The notes under the pieces were generated by a model that saw only the letters and a program-made list of their open reading frames with translations, was not told the origin of the DNA and searched no databases. Of a DNA stretch of 64,000 bases, positions 37,712 to 46,568 are shown in pieces. The stretch lies in NCBI GenBank assembly GCA_000949895.1, contig JWIT01000016.1:33689-97688 (forward strand), written 5' to 3'. Made by a program: the position numbers and the translations under genes. Each line of letters begins with the position of its first letter. The stretch's first letter is position 1. The DNA is from Agrobacterium arsenijevicii. Its GTDB lineage: Bacteria; Pseudomonadota; Alphaproteobacteria; Rhizobiales; Rhizobiaceae.

Positions 37712-37993
37712 TCGTCCGCCTCCGAATCAGTGTGGTGTTTTCTAATGAGGCATTGGTACGAATCGGGGGATTCAGCGACAACTGTAGGAAATCATCGATA
37801 GTTATTAATAATTGATTAACCATTTTGTGCCGATTTGATCTATATATAGTGGTTGTTAACCATATATGGCACAAATTTTTTGTGTGAAAACTTCAGAAAT
37901 CCGAAAAAATCGCTTGCAGCGCCTTTTTTGGGGCTTTCTCTCGCCATATTTCAGATTGCGAGTCCTGACCCCTACGGAAACAATTAAAGGTTG
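37712..37993. promoter_or_regulatory. AT-rich rem control region with a near-palindrome
   Basis: A 282-bp, very AT-rich gap between the lytic transglycosylase gene and rem, both on the minus strand. It contains an imperfect inverted repeat at about 37841-37868 (ATATAGTGGTT, spacer GTT, AACCATATATG) and several TTAAC/TTAAT runs. As rem has no other upstream space, its promoter must lie here. No terminator hairpin with a T-run was recognised after the transglycosylase gene. Confidence 0.5.
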
Positions 37994-38572
37994 TTATCCG
38001 TCGCAGAAATTTTTCGCGTTGACGGTCCATTTCCCGTAACCTGTCGCCACCAGATTGGCGATCACCCGGCAGACATATTTCTTCTGCGCCGGGTCGTTGT
38101 TCGGGCCGGCATGGTAGCGGGCGACCGCCATGGTCCAGGTTTCATGCCTGTTGTGAAGATTGCGCAAAAACATCGCGGCATATTCGACATTGCGGCGTGG
38201 ATCGAACATTTCACGCGCAGATGTGAAGTTTTCGCCGTGGAAATAATGGTTTATCTGCATGCATCCGAGGTCAATCAGCTTGGCGCCGTTGCGTTTCGCT
38301 GCCTCGAAAGTGGAGAGCGCCTCCTCCGTGGATGCGGCAAATACCGGTTTTCCCTCAATATTCATGGCATTGGGGTCGAGCCGACCCTTGCGGCCGGTCT
38401 CCGTCAGGCCAACGGAATAGAGAATCCCCTCCGGCACGCCGTATTTACGAGCGGCAGACTGGATTTCCCTTTCACAGACACCTGACGTCGCTGAAGCAGA
38501 GGCGTTTTCAGAGGTAGACGCCATTATCAGCAGAAGTGCGGGCAGAGCCAAGAGCGCCGTCCATGCCTTCAT
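37994..38572 (-). CDS. Periplasmic lytic transglycosylase (SLT domain) of the flagellar cluster
   Basis: 192 residues with a Sec signal (MKAWTALLALPALLLIMAS) and a compact lysozyme-like domain; the catalytic Glu is in YSVGLTETG near residue 56, followed by LGCMQINHYFHG. It likely opens peptidoglycan for the rod, a job done by the FlgJ C-terminal domain in enterobacteria. The ATG at 38572 is supported by GGGGGTG and by the signal peptide; this means the gene overlaps the 3' end of fliK by 65 bases in another frame. Confidence 0.9.
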   Translation of the reverse strand: MKAWTALLALPALLLIMASTSENASASATSGVCEREIQSAARKYGVPEGILYSVGLTETGRKGRLDPNAMNIEGKPVFAASTEEALSTFEAAKRNGAKLIDLGCMQINHYFHGENFTSAREMFDPRRNVEYAAMFLRNLHNRHETWTMAVARYHAGPNNDPAQKKYVCRVIANLVATGYGKWTVNAKNFCDG

Positions 38573-39866
38573 TATGCACCCCCAAATTATCACCATTGCC
38601 TTGCCGTCCGCCGCGTGCGCCGGACTCGTCACGGTTGCGCCCCGCTGCCGCCTGCTGGCCTTGCTGCTGCGCCTGCTGATTTTGCTGATTGTTGGCTTGT
38701 GTGCCCGTTTGGTCACTCTTATCGGAAGAAGCAATGCTGATCGTGATGTTATCGACCGTCAGACCCTGCGCCTTGAGGCCTTCAAGGATGCTCTTGCTGT
38801 CTTGCTGGATCTTTTTATAGGCTGCCACGCTCTCCACCGTCATGTGAACGGCCAGCTCATCACCCGCCAGACGCAGCGACATCGTCACCGATCCCAGCTC
38901 GATCGGCGTCATGTGCAGCTTCAGCGTATGGACGACCTTACCGGTGCTGCTCTGGGCCGCCGCGTTGGACAGCGACGAACCGGGCTGCATGGCGCTTACC
39001 CATTCGGGATCATTGGCGATGAGGCCGGTCAGGGCCGAAGCGTTGGATGAAGGCGCCAGGCCAATGAACCGCCGCGAATCGAGAACCGTGATGGTATCGG
39101 TCGCCTTTCCGCTGCTTTCGCGGGCATCGAACTCGACACGACCGTCACGCTGAACCGTGCTCATATCGAGAGCGCGGGCCGTGCCGGAACGCGGAGAGGA
39201 GAAGCGGAATGATGAGGCATCGCCCTCGTTACCCGATCCGGACCCAGCGTCACTGCCGGCTAGCTCCGTCCGTGCAGGCATGTCTTTTGGCGAAGGTTCG
39301 GCCTTGCCCCTGACAGTTTCAAGCTTGTCGGACTTCGCATCGGCCTTGCCGGCAATCGCCTGCGCAATTTCCTCAAGCGGCGTCTTGGCTGTCACGATAT
39401 CGCCGATATTGGCCGTGAGCGTCTGCAGCTCCGCCAGCTTCGGATCGATCGCATCCGCCGCCGTCCCGTTGTCCTTGTCGGCGTCGTCCTTGACCTTTTT
39501 GCCGGTCTTGCCGTTTTCAGGCGATGTCCGCGCCGTCTTCACCGCGTTCTGAAGCTCGGCCACAGCCTCGTGACCATGGCCTTCTCCAGAATGGTCCTTG
39601 ACGATCACATTCAGGAAGTTCGGGGGCCGCTTGACCGGCACATCCGTCTTTTCCGTATCGTCATCCGGCTGTGCACGCTGCTCCTCAGCCGATCCTGCCT
39701 CCTGCTGGTGCCGCGAATGCGGTGCCTGCGGCGGGCGCTCGTCCCGAACCGTTGCGAGGGTATCGCCGAAACTTCCGCCTTTGGCGTCGTCCTTCACGCT
39801 GGCGCTGCCGGCGCGCGGATCGTTATATGGCGCATTCACTATCGCGTTAATGGTTCCGTCGATCAT
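38508..39866 (-). CDS. fliK: Hook-length control protein FliK (formerly MotD)
   Basis: 452 residues, hydrophilic and disordered for the first 300, then the flagellar hook-length (Flg_hook) domain LHMTPIELGSVTMSLRLAG to ITISIASS near residues 310-385, and a Gln/Asn-rich tail. It was first described as MotD in rhizobia and later recognised as FliK. Its start overlaps motC by four bases. The tail beyond the Flg_hook domain is long and low-complexity. Confidence 0.92.
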   Translation of the reverse strand: MIDGTINAIVNAPYNDPRAGSASVKDDAKGGSFGDTLATVRDERPPQAPHSRHQQEAGSAEEQRAQPDDDTEKTDVPVKRPPNFLNVIVKDHSGEGHGHEAVAELQNAVKTARTSPENGKTGKKVKDDADKDNGTAADAIDPKLAELQTLTANIGDIVTAKTPLEEIAQAIAGKADAKSDKLETVRGKAEPSPKDMPARTELAGSDAGSGSGNEGDASSFRFSSPRSGTARALDMSTVQRDGRVEFDARESSGKATDTITVLDSRRFIGLAPSSNASALTGLIANDPEWVSAMQPGSSLSNAAAQSSTGKVVHTLKLHMTPIELGSVTMSLRLAGDELAVHMTVESVAAYKKIQQDSKSILEGLKAQGLTVDNITISIASSDKSDQTGTQANNQQNQQAQQQGQQAAAGRNRDESGARGGRQGNGDNLGVHNEGMDGALGSARTSADNGVYL

Positions 39867-41140
39867 GGTGCCCCCTCGCCTTTCTTTAACAGGCTGTCGA
39901 TTTCATCGAGCGTGCTGCGGCCACTCGTCACGAGTTGCCGGACGTTCTCGCCCTGTTCGTCAGCCTTGTGGTTTTCAACTCGCCATATGCTCTTCGTCCC
40001 GGCACTGGCCGCCTCATTCGAGGACGCGCCCCGATTGGCATCCTGCCCCGCCGTGGCACCAACGTCAGCGCCTGGCTGCAAGGAAGGAGGACGGACCACC
40101 TGGTCGGCGATCGTCCTTGCCGCATCCCGCAAGGCCCTGTCCCGATCAGAAAGCTGGGCTTCCGGAATTTTCCCGATTGTTTCAATCGCGCTCACCACGT
40201 CGGGCGTGCCGATATTGGAGAGGCTTTCATAGAGATTCGCCTGCACTTCCGGCTGATCAGGCATGTCGGGCGACAGGGCTTTCGCCTTCAGCGCCGCCAT
40301 GCGCGCCAGCGAATCCTTGCCGCTGATCGCCGCCAGACGGGAAAGGCGCAGATAGGCTTCCTTCTGCCTCTCCGTGTCCATCATCGCGAATGTTTCCTGT
40401 ATCGTCTCGTCGCTGACGGAATCGACGCGCTTGACCACCAGCGAAACCAGAAGATCCGCGAACTGGCTGGCATAGGGAGAATGCAGGAAGCGCCGTGCGT
40501 AACGCTGCGCATATTCGATGCCGCGCCCCGCATCGCCGTCTTCAACGGCGATCGCCAGCGAACGGCGCAGTGCAGCCTCCTCCACGATGGTGCCGGGCGC
40601 CTCGAGCCGGGCTATATCGTAGAAACCGAGGGCAGCCAGCGGATCGCGCGGGATCGTCACATTGCCGCCGATCAGCGCAAGATAGGCGCCAATCCGCTTG
40701 CCGCGATATTCGGGCACCATGGCCGCGATGCTCTGGGCGACCAGCGTTCCCTTGCCAGAGAGATATTTGCGAAGGATATCGGCCACGCGGCTGTCGAAAT
40801 TGCCATCCACATCACGCGCGACCAGTAATTCGAGCGTCGCCGGATTGCCGCCGCTCATCGCATAGATAAGTGCCGCATCGACATTGCGCGGATCCTTGAA
40901 GATCGCCGACGGCGCGCTTTTAAGCCGCTCGTCGATCGTCTGGAGCAGAAACCGCTGCATTTCACTCGCCGAGTGATCTCCCATGGTGACCGAATCCTGC
41001 ACGAATTGCAGGGAACGCAACATGGCATAGGGCATGAGGTTTTCTTGCGATTGCGAGAAAACCTTCACCGGCTCGGCACCGAGACCGCAAAGTGTCGCCG
41101 CCAGAAAAAGCCAACGTTTCGAGGATTTCGTCACATTCAC
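39863..41140 (-). CDS. motC: Periplasmic motility protein MotC
   Basis: 425 residues with an N-terminal export signal ([19 protein letters not shown]) and a helical, repeat-like periplasmic body. In rhizobia MotC binds the periplasmic part of MotB and is required for motor rotation; its chaperone MotE is encoded at 57619. Coupled to motB by an ATGA overlap. Confidence 0.94.
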   Translation of the reverse strand: MNVTKSSKRWLFLAATLCGLGAEPVKVFSQSQENLMPYAMLRSLQFVQDSVTMGDHSASEMQRFLLQTIDERLKSAPSAIFKDPRNVDAALIYAMSGGNPATLELLVARDVDGNFDSRVADILRKYLSGKGTLVAQSIAAMVPEYRGKRIGAYLALIGGNVTIPRDPLAALGFYDIARLEAPGTIVEEAALRRSLAIAVEDGDAGRGIEYAQRYARRFLHSPYASQFADLLVSLVVKRVDSVSDETIQETFAMMDTERQKEAYLRLSRLAAISGKDSLARMAALKAKALSPDMPDQPEVQANLYESLSNIGTPDVVSAIETIGKIPEAQLSDRDRALRDAARTIADQVVRPPSLQPGADVGATAGQDANRGASSNEAASAGTKSIWRVENHKADEQGENVRQLVTSGRSTLDEIDSLLKKGEGAP

Positions 41141-42420
41141 CCCCGATCGGCCTCAAGTAGAATTTCGATACGGCGGTTCGCATTCGCGAGGGGGTCTGCC
41201 GGCACCTGCAATCTGCGATCCGCAAAACCCGAAACCTGTTTCACCCGTTCTTCGGACAAACCACCGCGAACCAGCATGTAATAGGCGCTATGCGCGCGAT
41301 CCATGGAAAGCCGCCAATTGTCATTGGCCTGGCCCTTGAACTGCCGGCCATCGGTGTGGCCGCGGATCACCACGCTGCCGCCCCGCTGCTGAAGCAATTT
41401 GCCGATCTTTTCCATTGCCAGGACCATTTCGCCCCTTGGCACGGCCGATCCGACATTGAACATCGGTGTTTCCGTCTGGTCGGAAATGGTCAGCAGCAAT
41501 CCGCCTTCGGCAGGCATTACCAACAGACCTTCGGCGAGCTTGCCGGTAATTCCGGATATCTGCTTCTCGATCTCTTCGCGCAGCTCTTCAGCCTCCGCCT
41601 TCTGTGCGGCGGTACCCTGCTGCTGCTCTGGCTGCGGCCGTGCAAGCGCTGCCTGCTCGGCGGCACCCGGGCGCTGCTGCGGCACCACGGCGGCGACTTC
41701 GATATTCTTGCCGTGATCTGCACCGTCGGCTGGCTGCTGAGACGATTTAACCGCAACCGCCTGATTGTCCTTGGCGGCGTCCTGCTGCTTGCTCTCTGCG
41801 GACTGCTGCGGCTCAGCCGGATTTTGCTGCTGGTCCGCGCGGGTGATCTTTACCTGCTGGGTCCAGAAATCGGGATCGAAGGGATCGCGGTAAGCTTCGC
41901 CGCCGCTTGCACCCGTCGCCGGGCCGGAATCGGCCGCGCCGCCCTCACCCTTGGCACTGACATTGGCCTGCTGCCCGACCTGCTGGGCGATTTCCGCCAG
42001 CACGGAATAGGGATTCTCGAAAAAGTCTGCTTCGGAGAAGTTCGACTGCTCGCCAGTCTGGGAGGTCAGATCCTCACCCGTCGCTGCGGCCGAGCCTTGG
42101 GTGACCTTTTCCGCCTTTATATTGGACTGGTCTTTCTTCTGGACGCCCTCTTCCTTGTCCACCGGCTTTTCCAGCCCCTTGGACGAAGGTTTCTCATCGG
42201 ACAGCTTTATCGGATTGAAATAGCTTGCGACCGAGGCCTTGGTTTCCTCGTTCGCGGCATTGACCAGCCACATCACGAGGAAAAACGCCATCATGGCCGT
42301 CATGAAGTCGGCATAGGCGATCTTCCACGCGCCGCCATGGGCGCCTTCGTGCCCGCCCTTGTGGCGTTTGACGATGATGATCTCGTTTTTGCCGTGGTGG
42401 TGATTTTCGCCTTCACTCAT
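41137..42420 (-). CDS. motB: Flagellar stator protein MotB
   Basis: 427 residues. One membrane helix ([20 protein letters not shown]) carries the proton-binding Asp at about residue 38. A long Gln/Ala/Pro-rich linker (about 90-290) follows, then the OmpA-like peptidoglycan-binding domain with [13 protein letters not shown]. The linker is much longer than in E. coli MotB, as is usual in rhizobia where MotC engages this region. Its start overlaps the upstream gene by four bases. Confidence 0.95.
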   Translation of the reverse strand: MSEGENHHHGKNEIIIVKRHKGGHEGAHGGAWKIAYADFMTAMMAFFLVMWLVNAANEETKASVASYFNPIKLSDEKPSSKGLEKPVDKEEGVQKKDQSNIKAEKVTQGSAAATGEDLTSQTGEQSNFSEADFFENPYSVLAEIAQQVGQQANVSAKGEGGAADSGPATGASGGEAYRDPFDPDFWTQQVKITRADQQQNPAEPQQSAESKQQDAAKDNQAVAVKSSQQPADGADHGKNIEVAAVVPQQRPGAAEQAALARPQPEQQQGTAAQKAEAEELREEIEKQISGITGKLAEGLLVMPAEGGLLLTISDQTETPMFNVGSAVPRGEMVLAMEKIGKLLQQRGGSVVIRGHTDGRQFKGQANDNWRLSMDRAHSAYYMLVRGGLSEERVKQVSGFADRRLQVPADPLANANRRIEILLEADRG

Positions 42421-43067
42421 TTCATCACCTTGCGCAGACTGGATGCCCAGGCGGACATGCGCGTGACGAACACGCTTTCACCCAACTCAATGGAAAGGTC
42501 GATGTCCGCAGTCTCGGTAAATTTCATCGTCTCTTCTTCAAAGCCCGGCTGTATCTTCAGCTGCTCAAACAAATCTTTCGGGCCTTTCACGACAAGCGTA
42601 ACGGCCTCGCCATCCGGCATGGAAGCGCGAACGACATCCGCCAGCGCCGAAACCGCCTTCAGCGACAGCTCTTCGGTCAGAACCGGAGCAAGAATATTGG
42701 CGGTCTGTTCGCTGAGATTGGTCGCGATCGCATCGATGCCCTCGCGCAGCCGCAGCGACAGGAAAACGGCAATTTCTTCCAGATAGATGGAACGCAAGCC
42801 CTCCAGCTCGGCGGCGTGGGCGGCAAGCAGCTCTTCGCGCTCGGCCTGCATCTTCTCCGTGATCTCGCGGGTCGCATCCTCGTGGCCACGGGCATAGGCC
42901 GCCTGTTTTTCGCCTTCCACGTCGAGGGTCTCGAATTCATCGAAACCGGTCGCGACATCGCCAAAACCGGAAATACCCTCGGCATCCGCCAATGGGTCGC
43001 CGAACGCCAGTCCTGCGGGCTGAACGTCACCGAAATCCTTGAGATATCTTGCAATGGACGCACTCAT
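42417..43067 (-). CDS. FliH-like export-ATPase stator protein
   Basis: 216 residues: an acidic N-terminal region, a helical central region rich in Glu, Ala and Arg ([20 protein letters not shown]), then a globular C-terminal domain with [15 protein letters not shown] and IDLSIELGE. This layout is that of FliH/V-ATPase E-type peripheral stalk proteins that hold FliI. No other FliH candidate is in the window. It starts the motB-motC-fliK unit, with motB starting inside its stop codon. The assignment rests on pattern, not on a strong motif. Confidence 0.6.
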   Translation of the reverse strand: MSASIARYLKDFGDVQPAGLAFGDPLADAEGISGFGDVATGFDEFETLDVEGEKQAAYARGHEDATREITEKMQAEREELLAAHAAELEGLRSIYLEEIAVFLSLRLREGIDAIATNLSEQTANILAPVLTEELSLKAVSALADVVRASMPDGEAVTLVVKGPKDLFEQLKIQPGFEEETMKFTETADIDLSIELGESVFVTRMSAWASSLRKVMK

Positions 43068-43316
43068 GCCCGCCCCCGGCAAAACAGGCCAAAGGGGCAA
43101 GACATGTTTCGTTGCCTGCGATCAAAGCCGTTTGGCGGCACCACCGTCATCCTTGCTACCCTGCCCGTCTCTTCCATTGTTCGGGCCGGATCACGCCATG
43201 CGATCCACCCGATATTGCCCCGACGTTAGGTGTTCAAACTTGTGCGAGGATGAAGGCGGGGCCCGTTTGAGAAACCTTGCGGCCAACTCACCCGTACCCG
43301 CCGGACCGAAACCGGT

Positions 43317-44609
43317 TTACTTGAAGAGCTGAAGAATGTTTTGCGCGTTGGCATTGGCGATAGAGAGTGCCTGGATGCCGAGCTGCTGCTGTGTCTGCAG
43401 CGCCTTCAGCCTGGTCGATTCCTCGTTCATATCCGCATCGACCAGACGGCCAATGCCCTTGTCGATCACGTCCATCAGGCTTGAGACGAAGTTTTCCTGC
43501 ATGTTGATGCGGCTCTGCAAGGAGCCGAGGCTGGAGGCCGTGCTGGTCATGGCTTCGAGCTGCTTGTCGACGAAACTCATCATCACATCGATGGCGTCGG
43601 AAGCGGTGTAGTTCGTGGTGCCGCCAGAAAAACCGCTCATGGCGGCCGCCACGACATCGAGATTGCCGAGATCGAGCGTGGAGACGGACAAACCCAGGGA
43701 TCTGGCGACGGAGGTCGGCGCTCCGGTCGTGTCATAGAACCAATCGTTGCTGCCCGTGTCCCGATAGGCTGCCGCGACGGTGGTGCCGCCGCCCGAAGGG
43801 TTGGTCGCCGTCACCTTGACCCAGGTATTCTCGGCCAAACGAAGATAGTTCACCGTGCCATTGCTGTAGACGCTCGGGTCGGCATTCGTATCCGGCGTCG
43901 CCGCATTCAGCGTGCCGATTTCCGCGTCCGTCAATTTCTTGACGACGTAGCCCGCGTTGGTAGTCACGCCGGCAGTCGTCGATGTTCGGGTGACCTGTTG
44001 TTCCGTCTTCGCGACAAAAACGGCGCTCTTGTCGAGAATGCCGAGTTTTCCGCCGCTGAGGTCGAAAAGCACGGCACTGCCGTCCAGCACATAGTCAACC
44101 GTGGTGACGCCGACATTGCCCGAGCCGGTGCGCGTGAAGGAAGCGACGACCTTTTTCGTGATCGGTTCGACAACCGGCGGCGTGCCGCCGTTGCTGATGC
44201 TGGCCTGTAGCCAGTTTTCGCCGGAGAAGGAGGCAGACTCGGACGTACTCTTCAGCTGCTCCTGAAGCTGCTTGATTTCGTCCTGGATCTTGCCACGGTC
44301 GGCCCCGACGCCATAGGCGGCGACAAGCTTTTCCTTGATTTTCTTGACGACGTCGATCGAGTTCGCGAGCGCGTCATAGGCCGTGTCGACCTTGGCGGCG
44401 CCCAACCCCAACGCATCCTGCACCGCCGAAAGCGCCGCATTGTCGGAGCGCATGGTCGTGGAGATAGACCAGTAGGCGGCATTATCCGCTGCTGTTTCGA
44501 CACGGTAGCCGGACGACACGCGCGCCTGCGTCGTCTCGAGATTCTTGTCGATCATGCGCAGGGTTTGCAGCGCGGCCATCGCCGCCGCATTGGTCAAGAT
44601 GCTGGTCAT
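43317..44609 (-). CDS. flaD: Flagellin FlaD
   Basis: 430 residues. The N-terminal D0/D1 helix MTSILTNAAAMAALQTLR and C-terminal LQTQQQLGIQALSIANANAQ are those of rhizobial flagellins; the middle (about 130-340) is variable. The length fits my memory of FlaD, a minor flagellin of Agrobacterium encoded apart from flaABC. The start at 44609 gives the standard MTSI N-terminus. The start codon lies in a perfect hairpin that also holds the GGGTGG ribosome site. Confidence 0.9.
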   Translation of the reverse strand: MTSILTNAAAMAALQTLRMIDKNLETTQARVSSGYRVETAADNAAYWSISTTMRSDNAALSAVQDALGLGAAKVDTAYDALANSIDVVKKIKEKLVAAYGVGADRGKIQDEIKQLQEQLKSTSESASFSGENWLQASISNGGTPPVVEPITKKVVASFTRTGSGNVGVTTVDYVLDGSAVLFDLSGGKLGILDKSAVFVAKTEQQVTRTSTTAGVTTNAGYVVKKLTDAEIGTLNAATPDTNADPSVYSNGTVNYLRLAENTWVKVTATNPSGGGTTVAAAYRDTGSNDWFYDTTGAPTSVARSLGLSVSTLDLGNLDVVAAAMSGFSGGTTNYTASDAIDVMMSFVDKQLEAMTSTASSLGSLQSRINMQENFVSSLMDVIDKGIGRLVDADMNEESTRLKALQTQQQLGIQALSIANANAQNILQLFK

Positions 44610-44623
44610 TGGGTCCACCCAAT
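44608..44623 (-). promoter_or_regulatory. Hairpin over the flaD ribosome site and start codon
   Basis: On the minus strand, ATTGGGT and ACCCAAT form a perfect inverted repeat with two central bases, so a 6-bp stem with a 4-nt loop is possible in RNA. It contains the Shine-Dalgarno sequence GGGTGG and the first two bases of the flaD ATG. It would reduce flaD translation unless melted. Confidence 0.6.
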
Positions 44624-44915
44624 TGGTACTGTCAGGAAAAATCCGGCGCTACGCCGAAAACGAGCAGGGGCATCATGCGCATCGGCGATGGTAAAGAGAG
44701 CCACCGCGACCTGCCGTTCGTTAACAAATCGTTAACTTGATAGGTACCAAACAACAACGCTGATTTGCAAGGCGTTCCTTGGCTTCAAAGACCGGTTTTG
44801 CATAAACCGGCACGCTTCAGGCAAGGTCGGGCGAAAAATCGCCCAGATAAAGCCGTTGCGCCCGCAATTTCGGCAGGCGCAACGGAAAATAGCTGAAAAT
44901 ATCAGGTGGTCTGGA
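44610..44915 (-). promoter_or_regulatory. flaD upstream region
   Basis: A 306-bp gap. Its distal part (44829-44885) holds the 3' hairpins of the flhB transcript. Its middle has a direct repeat of CGTTAAC (44719-44725 and 44730-44736) in an AT-rich stretch, the best candidate for the flaD promoter or a regulator site. No reliable -35/-10 boxes or reading frame were seen. Confidence 0.4.
44829..44885 (-). terminator. Tandem hairpins after the flhB transcript unit
   Basis: First hairpin in transcript order: CCGTTGCGC with GCGCAACGG (44853-44861 and 44877-44885), a 9-bp stem with a further small stem in its loop, followed by CTTTATCT. Second: GGGCGA with TCGCCC (44829-44834 and 44839-44844). They lie 30 bases after the stop of the 145-residue gene and probably end the flhB transcript. 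Confidence 0.65.
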
Positions 44916-45353
44916 TCAGGCCGCTTCGCCCTGCCGAGCCGGCACGAATCGGGCAGCCATCAGGCTCCGACGAAGGAACTCGGTGTTCTCGTCCGGATTT
45001 TCCGAAGGGTTCTGAAACGACACATGATTGATCTCGACCGCCGCATGTTCGTTGGCCAGAATCAATCGCGCATAAACCGTCGCGCCCTGCGGTTTGAGTT
45101 CAAGATCGAGAACGATCTCCGGCGAGCCTTCCCATTCGAGCTTATATTCGCCACCCGCACCGAAGTTGATGGTGCCGGGATGATAATAAAGCTCCGCAGC
45201 CGACGACACGAGGTCGGCAATGCTGCCATTACACTCGAACCTGAGCAACGAAATCAGGTCGGCCGGATCGAGCAGGCGCAGTTCGGTGGCGATCGGGTTG
45301 ATCGCCTCTGCGACGATCATTTCCCGCTTTTCAGAATAGGCGGATTTTTTCAT
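44916..45353 (-). CDS. Unknown protein co-transcribed with flhB
   Basis: 145 residues with no signal peptide, membrane segment or recognised motif. The first half is helical (NPIATELRLLDPADLISLLRF); the second is beta-rich (INFGAGGEYKLEWEG to LELKPQGATVYARLILA). It begins five bases after the flhB stop and is followed by hairpins, so it belongs to the flhB unit and probably has a role in flagellar assembly or its control. I do not recognise the family. Confidence 0.75.
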   Translation of the reverse strand: MKKSAYSEKREMIVAEAINPIATELRLLDPADLISLLRFECNGSIADLVSSAAELYYHPGTINFGAGGEYKLEWEGSPEIVLDLELKPQGATVYARLILANEHAAVEINHVSFQNPSENPDENTEFLRRSLMAARFVPARQGEAA

Positions 45354-45358
45354 TGGTT

Positions 45359-46441
45359 TTATTGAACCCGTATTTTCGATGACTTCATGGCGTAAACCCG
45401 ATGAACGAGCTCAGCCACAGCCTTGTAAAAAGCTGGTGGAATCACACTATCGATCGAGACTTGCGCAAACATGGAGCGTGCGAGCGGCGGATCTTCAAAA
45501 ACGGGGATATTATTTTTTTCCGCAATCTCGCGGATTTTCAATGCGATAAGGTCCTGGCCCTTCGCAACGACGATGGGCGCGTCGCCTTCTTCGCGAACGT
45601 AACGCAACGCCACCGCAAAGTGTGTCGGGTTGGCAATGACAAGCGTCGCGCGCGGCACATTGTCGATCATGCGACGGCGGGCACGGTCACGGGCGACCGA
45701 ACGCTGGCGGGCTTTGACCACGGGGTCGCCCTGCGATTGCTTGTATTCTTCCTTCACCTCATGCTTCGTCATCTTCAGCTGGCTGAACCAATGGTGGCGC
45801 GTCCACAAAAGGTCAACGGCGGCAAGCAGCGCGGTCGAAAACAGAATCACGACCATCATTTTTTTGACGACCTCGACGACCTTGACGAAAATGACCTGCG
45901 GATCGGAGAACATAAGGTCGATGAGGCTGTAGAAATCGCCGCGCAAAGACAGGAACATGATGATCGAAACGATCAAGATCTTGAACAGCGATTTGCCGAA
46001 TTCCACAAAACCCTGTTTGCTGTAGATGCGGCCGAACCCCTTTGCGGGCGAGATGCGCGACCATTGCGGACGCACCCTCTCAAGCACCGGCGACGGCAGG
46101 TTCTGGAAAAAAGAGGAGGCAAGGCCGAAAACGATGAACATGATCATGGCCGGCATGAGCAGGTAGGCCATGGACGTGCCGAGAAAATACAGCAGCGACA
46201 GGGCGTCCGGCCGGGTGCTGAGGTTCCATTGGTCGGGCTGGCCGAACAGGTCCTTCAGCGTTACGCCGAGACGACCGGCGCTTTCAGGCAGAAAGAAAAC
46301 CAGATAGCAATAAAAGGCGAGTGACGAAGCAAAGATCGGCACTTCGCGAGAAAAGGGAAGATTGCCCTTCTCGGCCGCATCACGGAGTTTTTTCTCCGTG
46401 GGGTCTTCTGTTTTACTGTCCTTGTCCTGATCGTCTGCCAA
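45359..46441 (-). CDS. flhB: Flagellar export switch protein FlhB
   Basis: 360 residues: four membrane helices in the first 210 residues, then the cytoplasmic autocleavage domain with the intact motif [14 protein letters not shown], cut between Asn and Pro to switch from hook to filament substrates. The protein start ([18 protein letters not shown]) matches rhizobial FlhB, and the corresponding codon at 46441 is TTG; GGGAA lies seven bases ahead. A terminator-like hairpin sits only 17 bases upstream. Confidence 0.94.
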   Translation of the reverse strand: MADDQDKDSKTEDPTEKKLRDAAEKGNLPFSREVPIFASSLAFYCYLVFFLPESAGRLGVTLKDLFGQPDQWNLSTRPDALSLLYFLGTSMAYLLMPAMIMFIVFGLASSFFQNLPSPVLERVRPQWSRISPAKGFGRIYSKQGFVEFGKSLFKILIVSIIMFLSLRGDFYSLIDLMFSDPQVIFVKVVEVVKKMMVVILFSTALLAAVDLLWTRHHWFSQLKMTKHEVKEEYKQSQGDPVVKARQRSVARDRARRRMIDNVPRATLVIANPTHFAVALRYVREEGDAPIVVAKGQDLIALKIREIAEKNNIPVFEDPPLARSMFAQVSIDSVIPPAFYKAVAELVHRVYAMKSSKIRVQ

Positions 46442-46458
46442 GGCACGTTCCCGGGATC

Positions 46459-46487
46459 AAAAAAAGGCCCGCCGATCGCGGCAGGCC
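46459..46487 (-). terminator. Intrinsic terminator or attenuator between fliG and flhB
   Basis: On the minus strand, GGCCTGCCG and CGGCGGGCC form a 9-bp stem (one G-U pair) with a 4-nt loop and seven T residues after it. It is a strong intrinsic terminator by form, 80 bases after fliG and 17 bases before flhB. Confidence 0.88.
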
Positions 46488-46568
46488 GTCATCCCGAAAC
46501 TAGCGCCCGAGGCCGGCCATCGCAATGGCCGGCTCTGCCCGTGAGGTGGGTTATCAACCGGCTTCCGC

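Noticed and set aside
46321..46503. A small plus-strand frame across the flhB start
   Set aside because: It overlaps the fliG-flhB terminator and the flhB start on the other strand and has no ribosome site.
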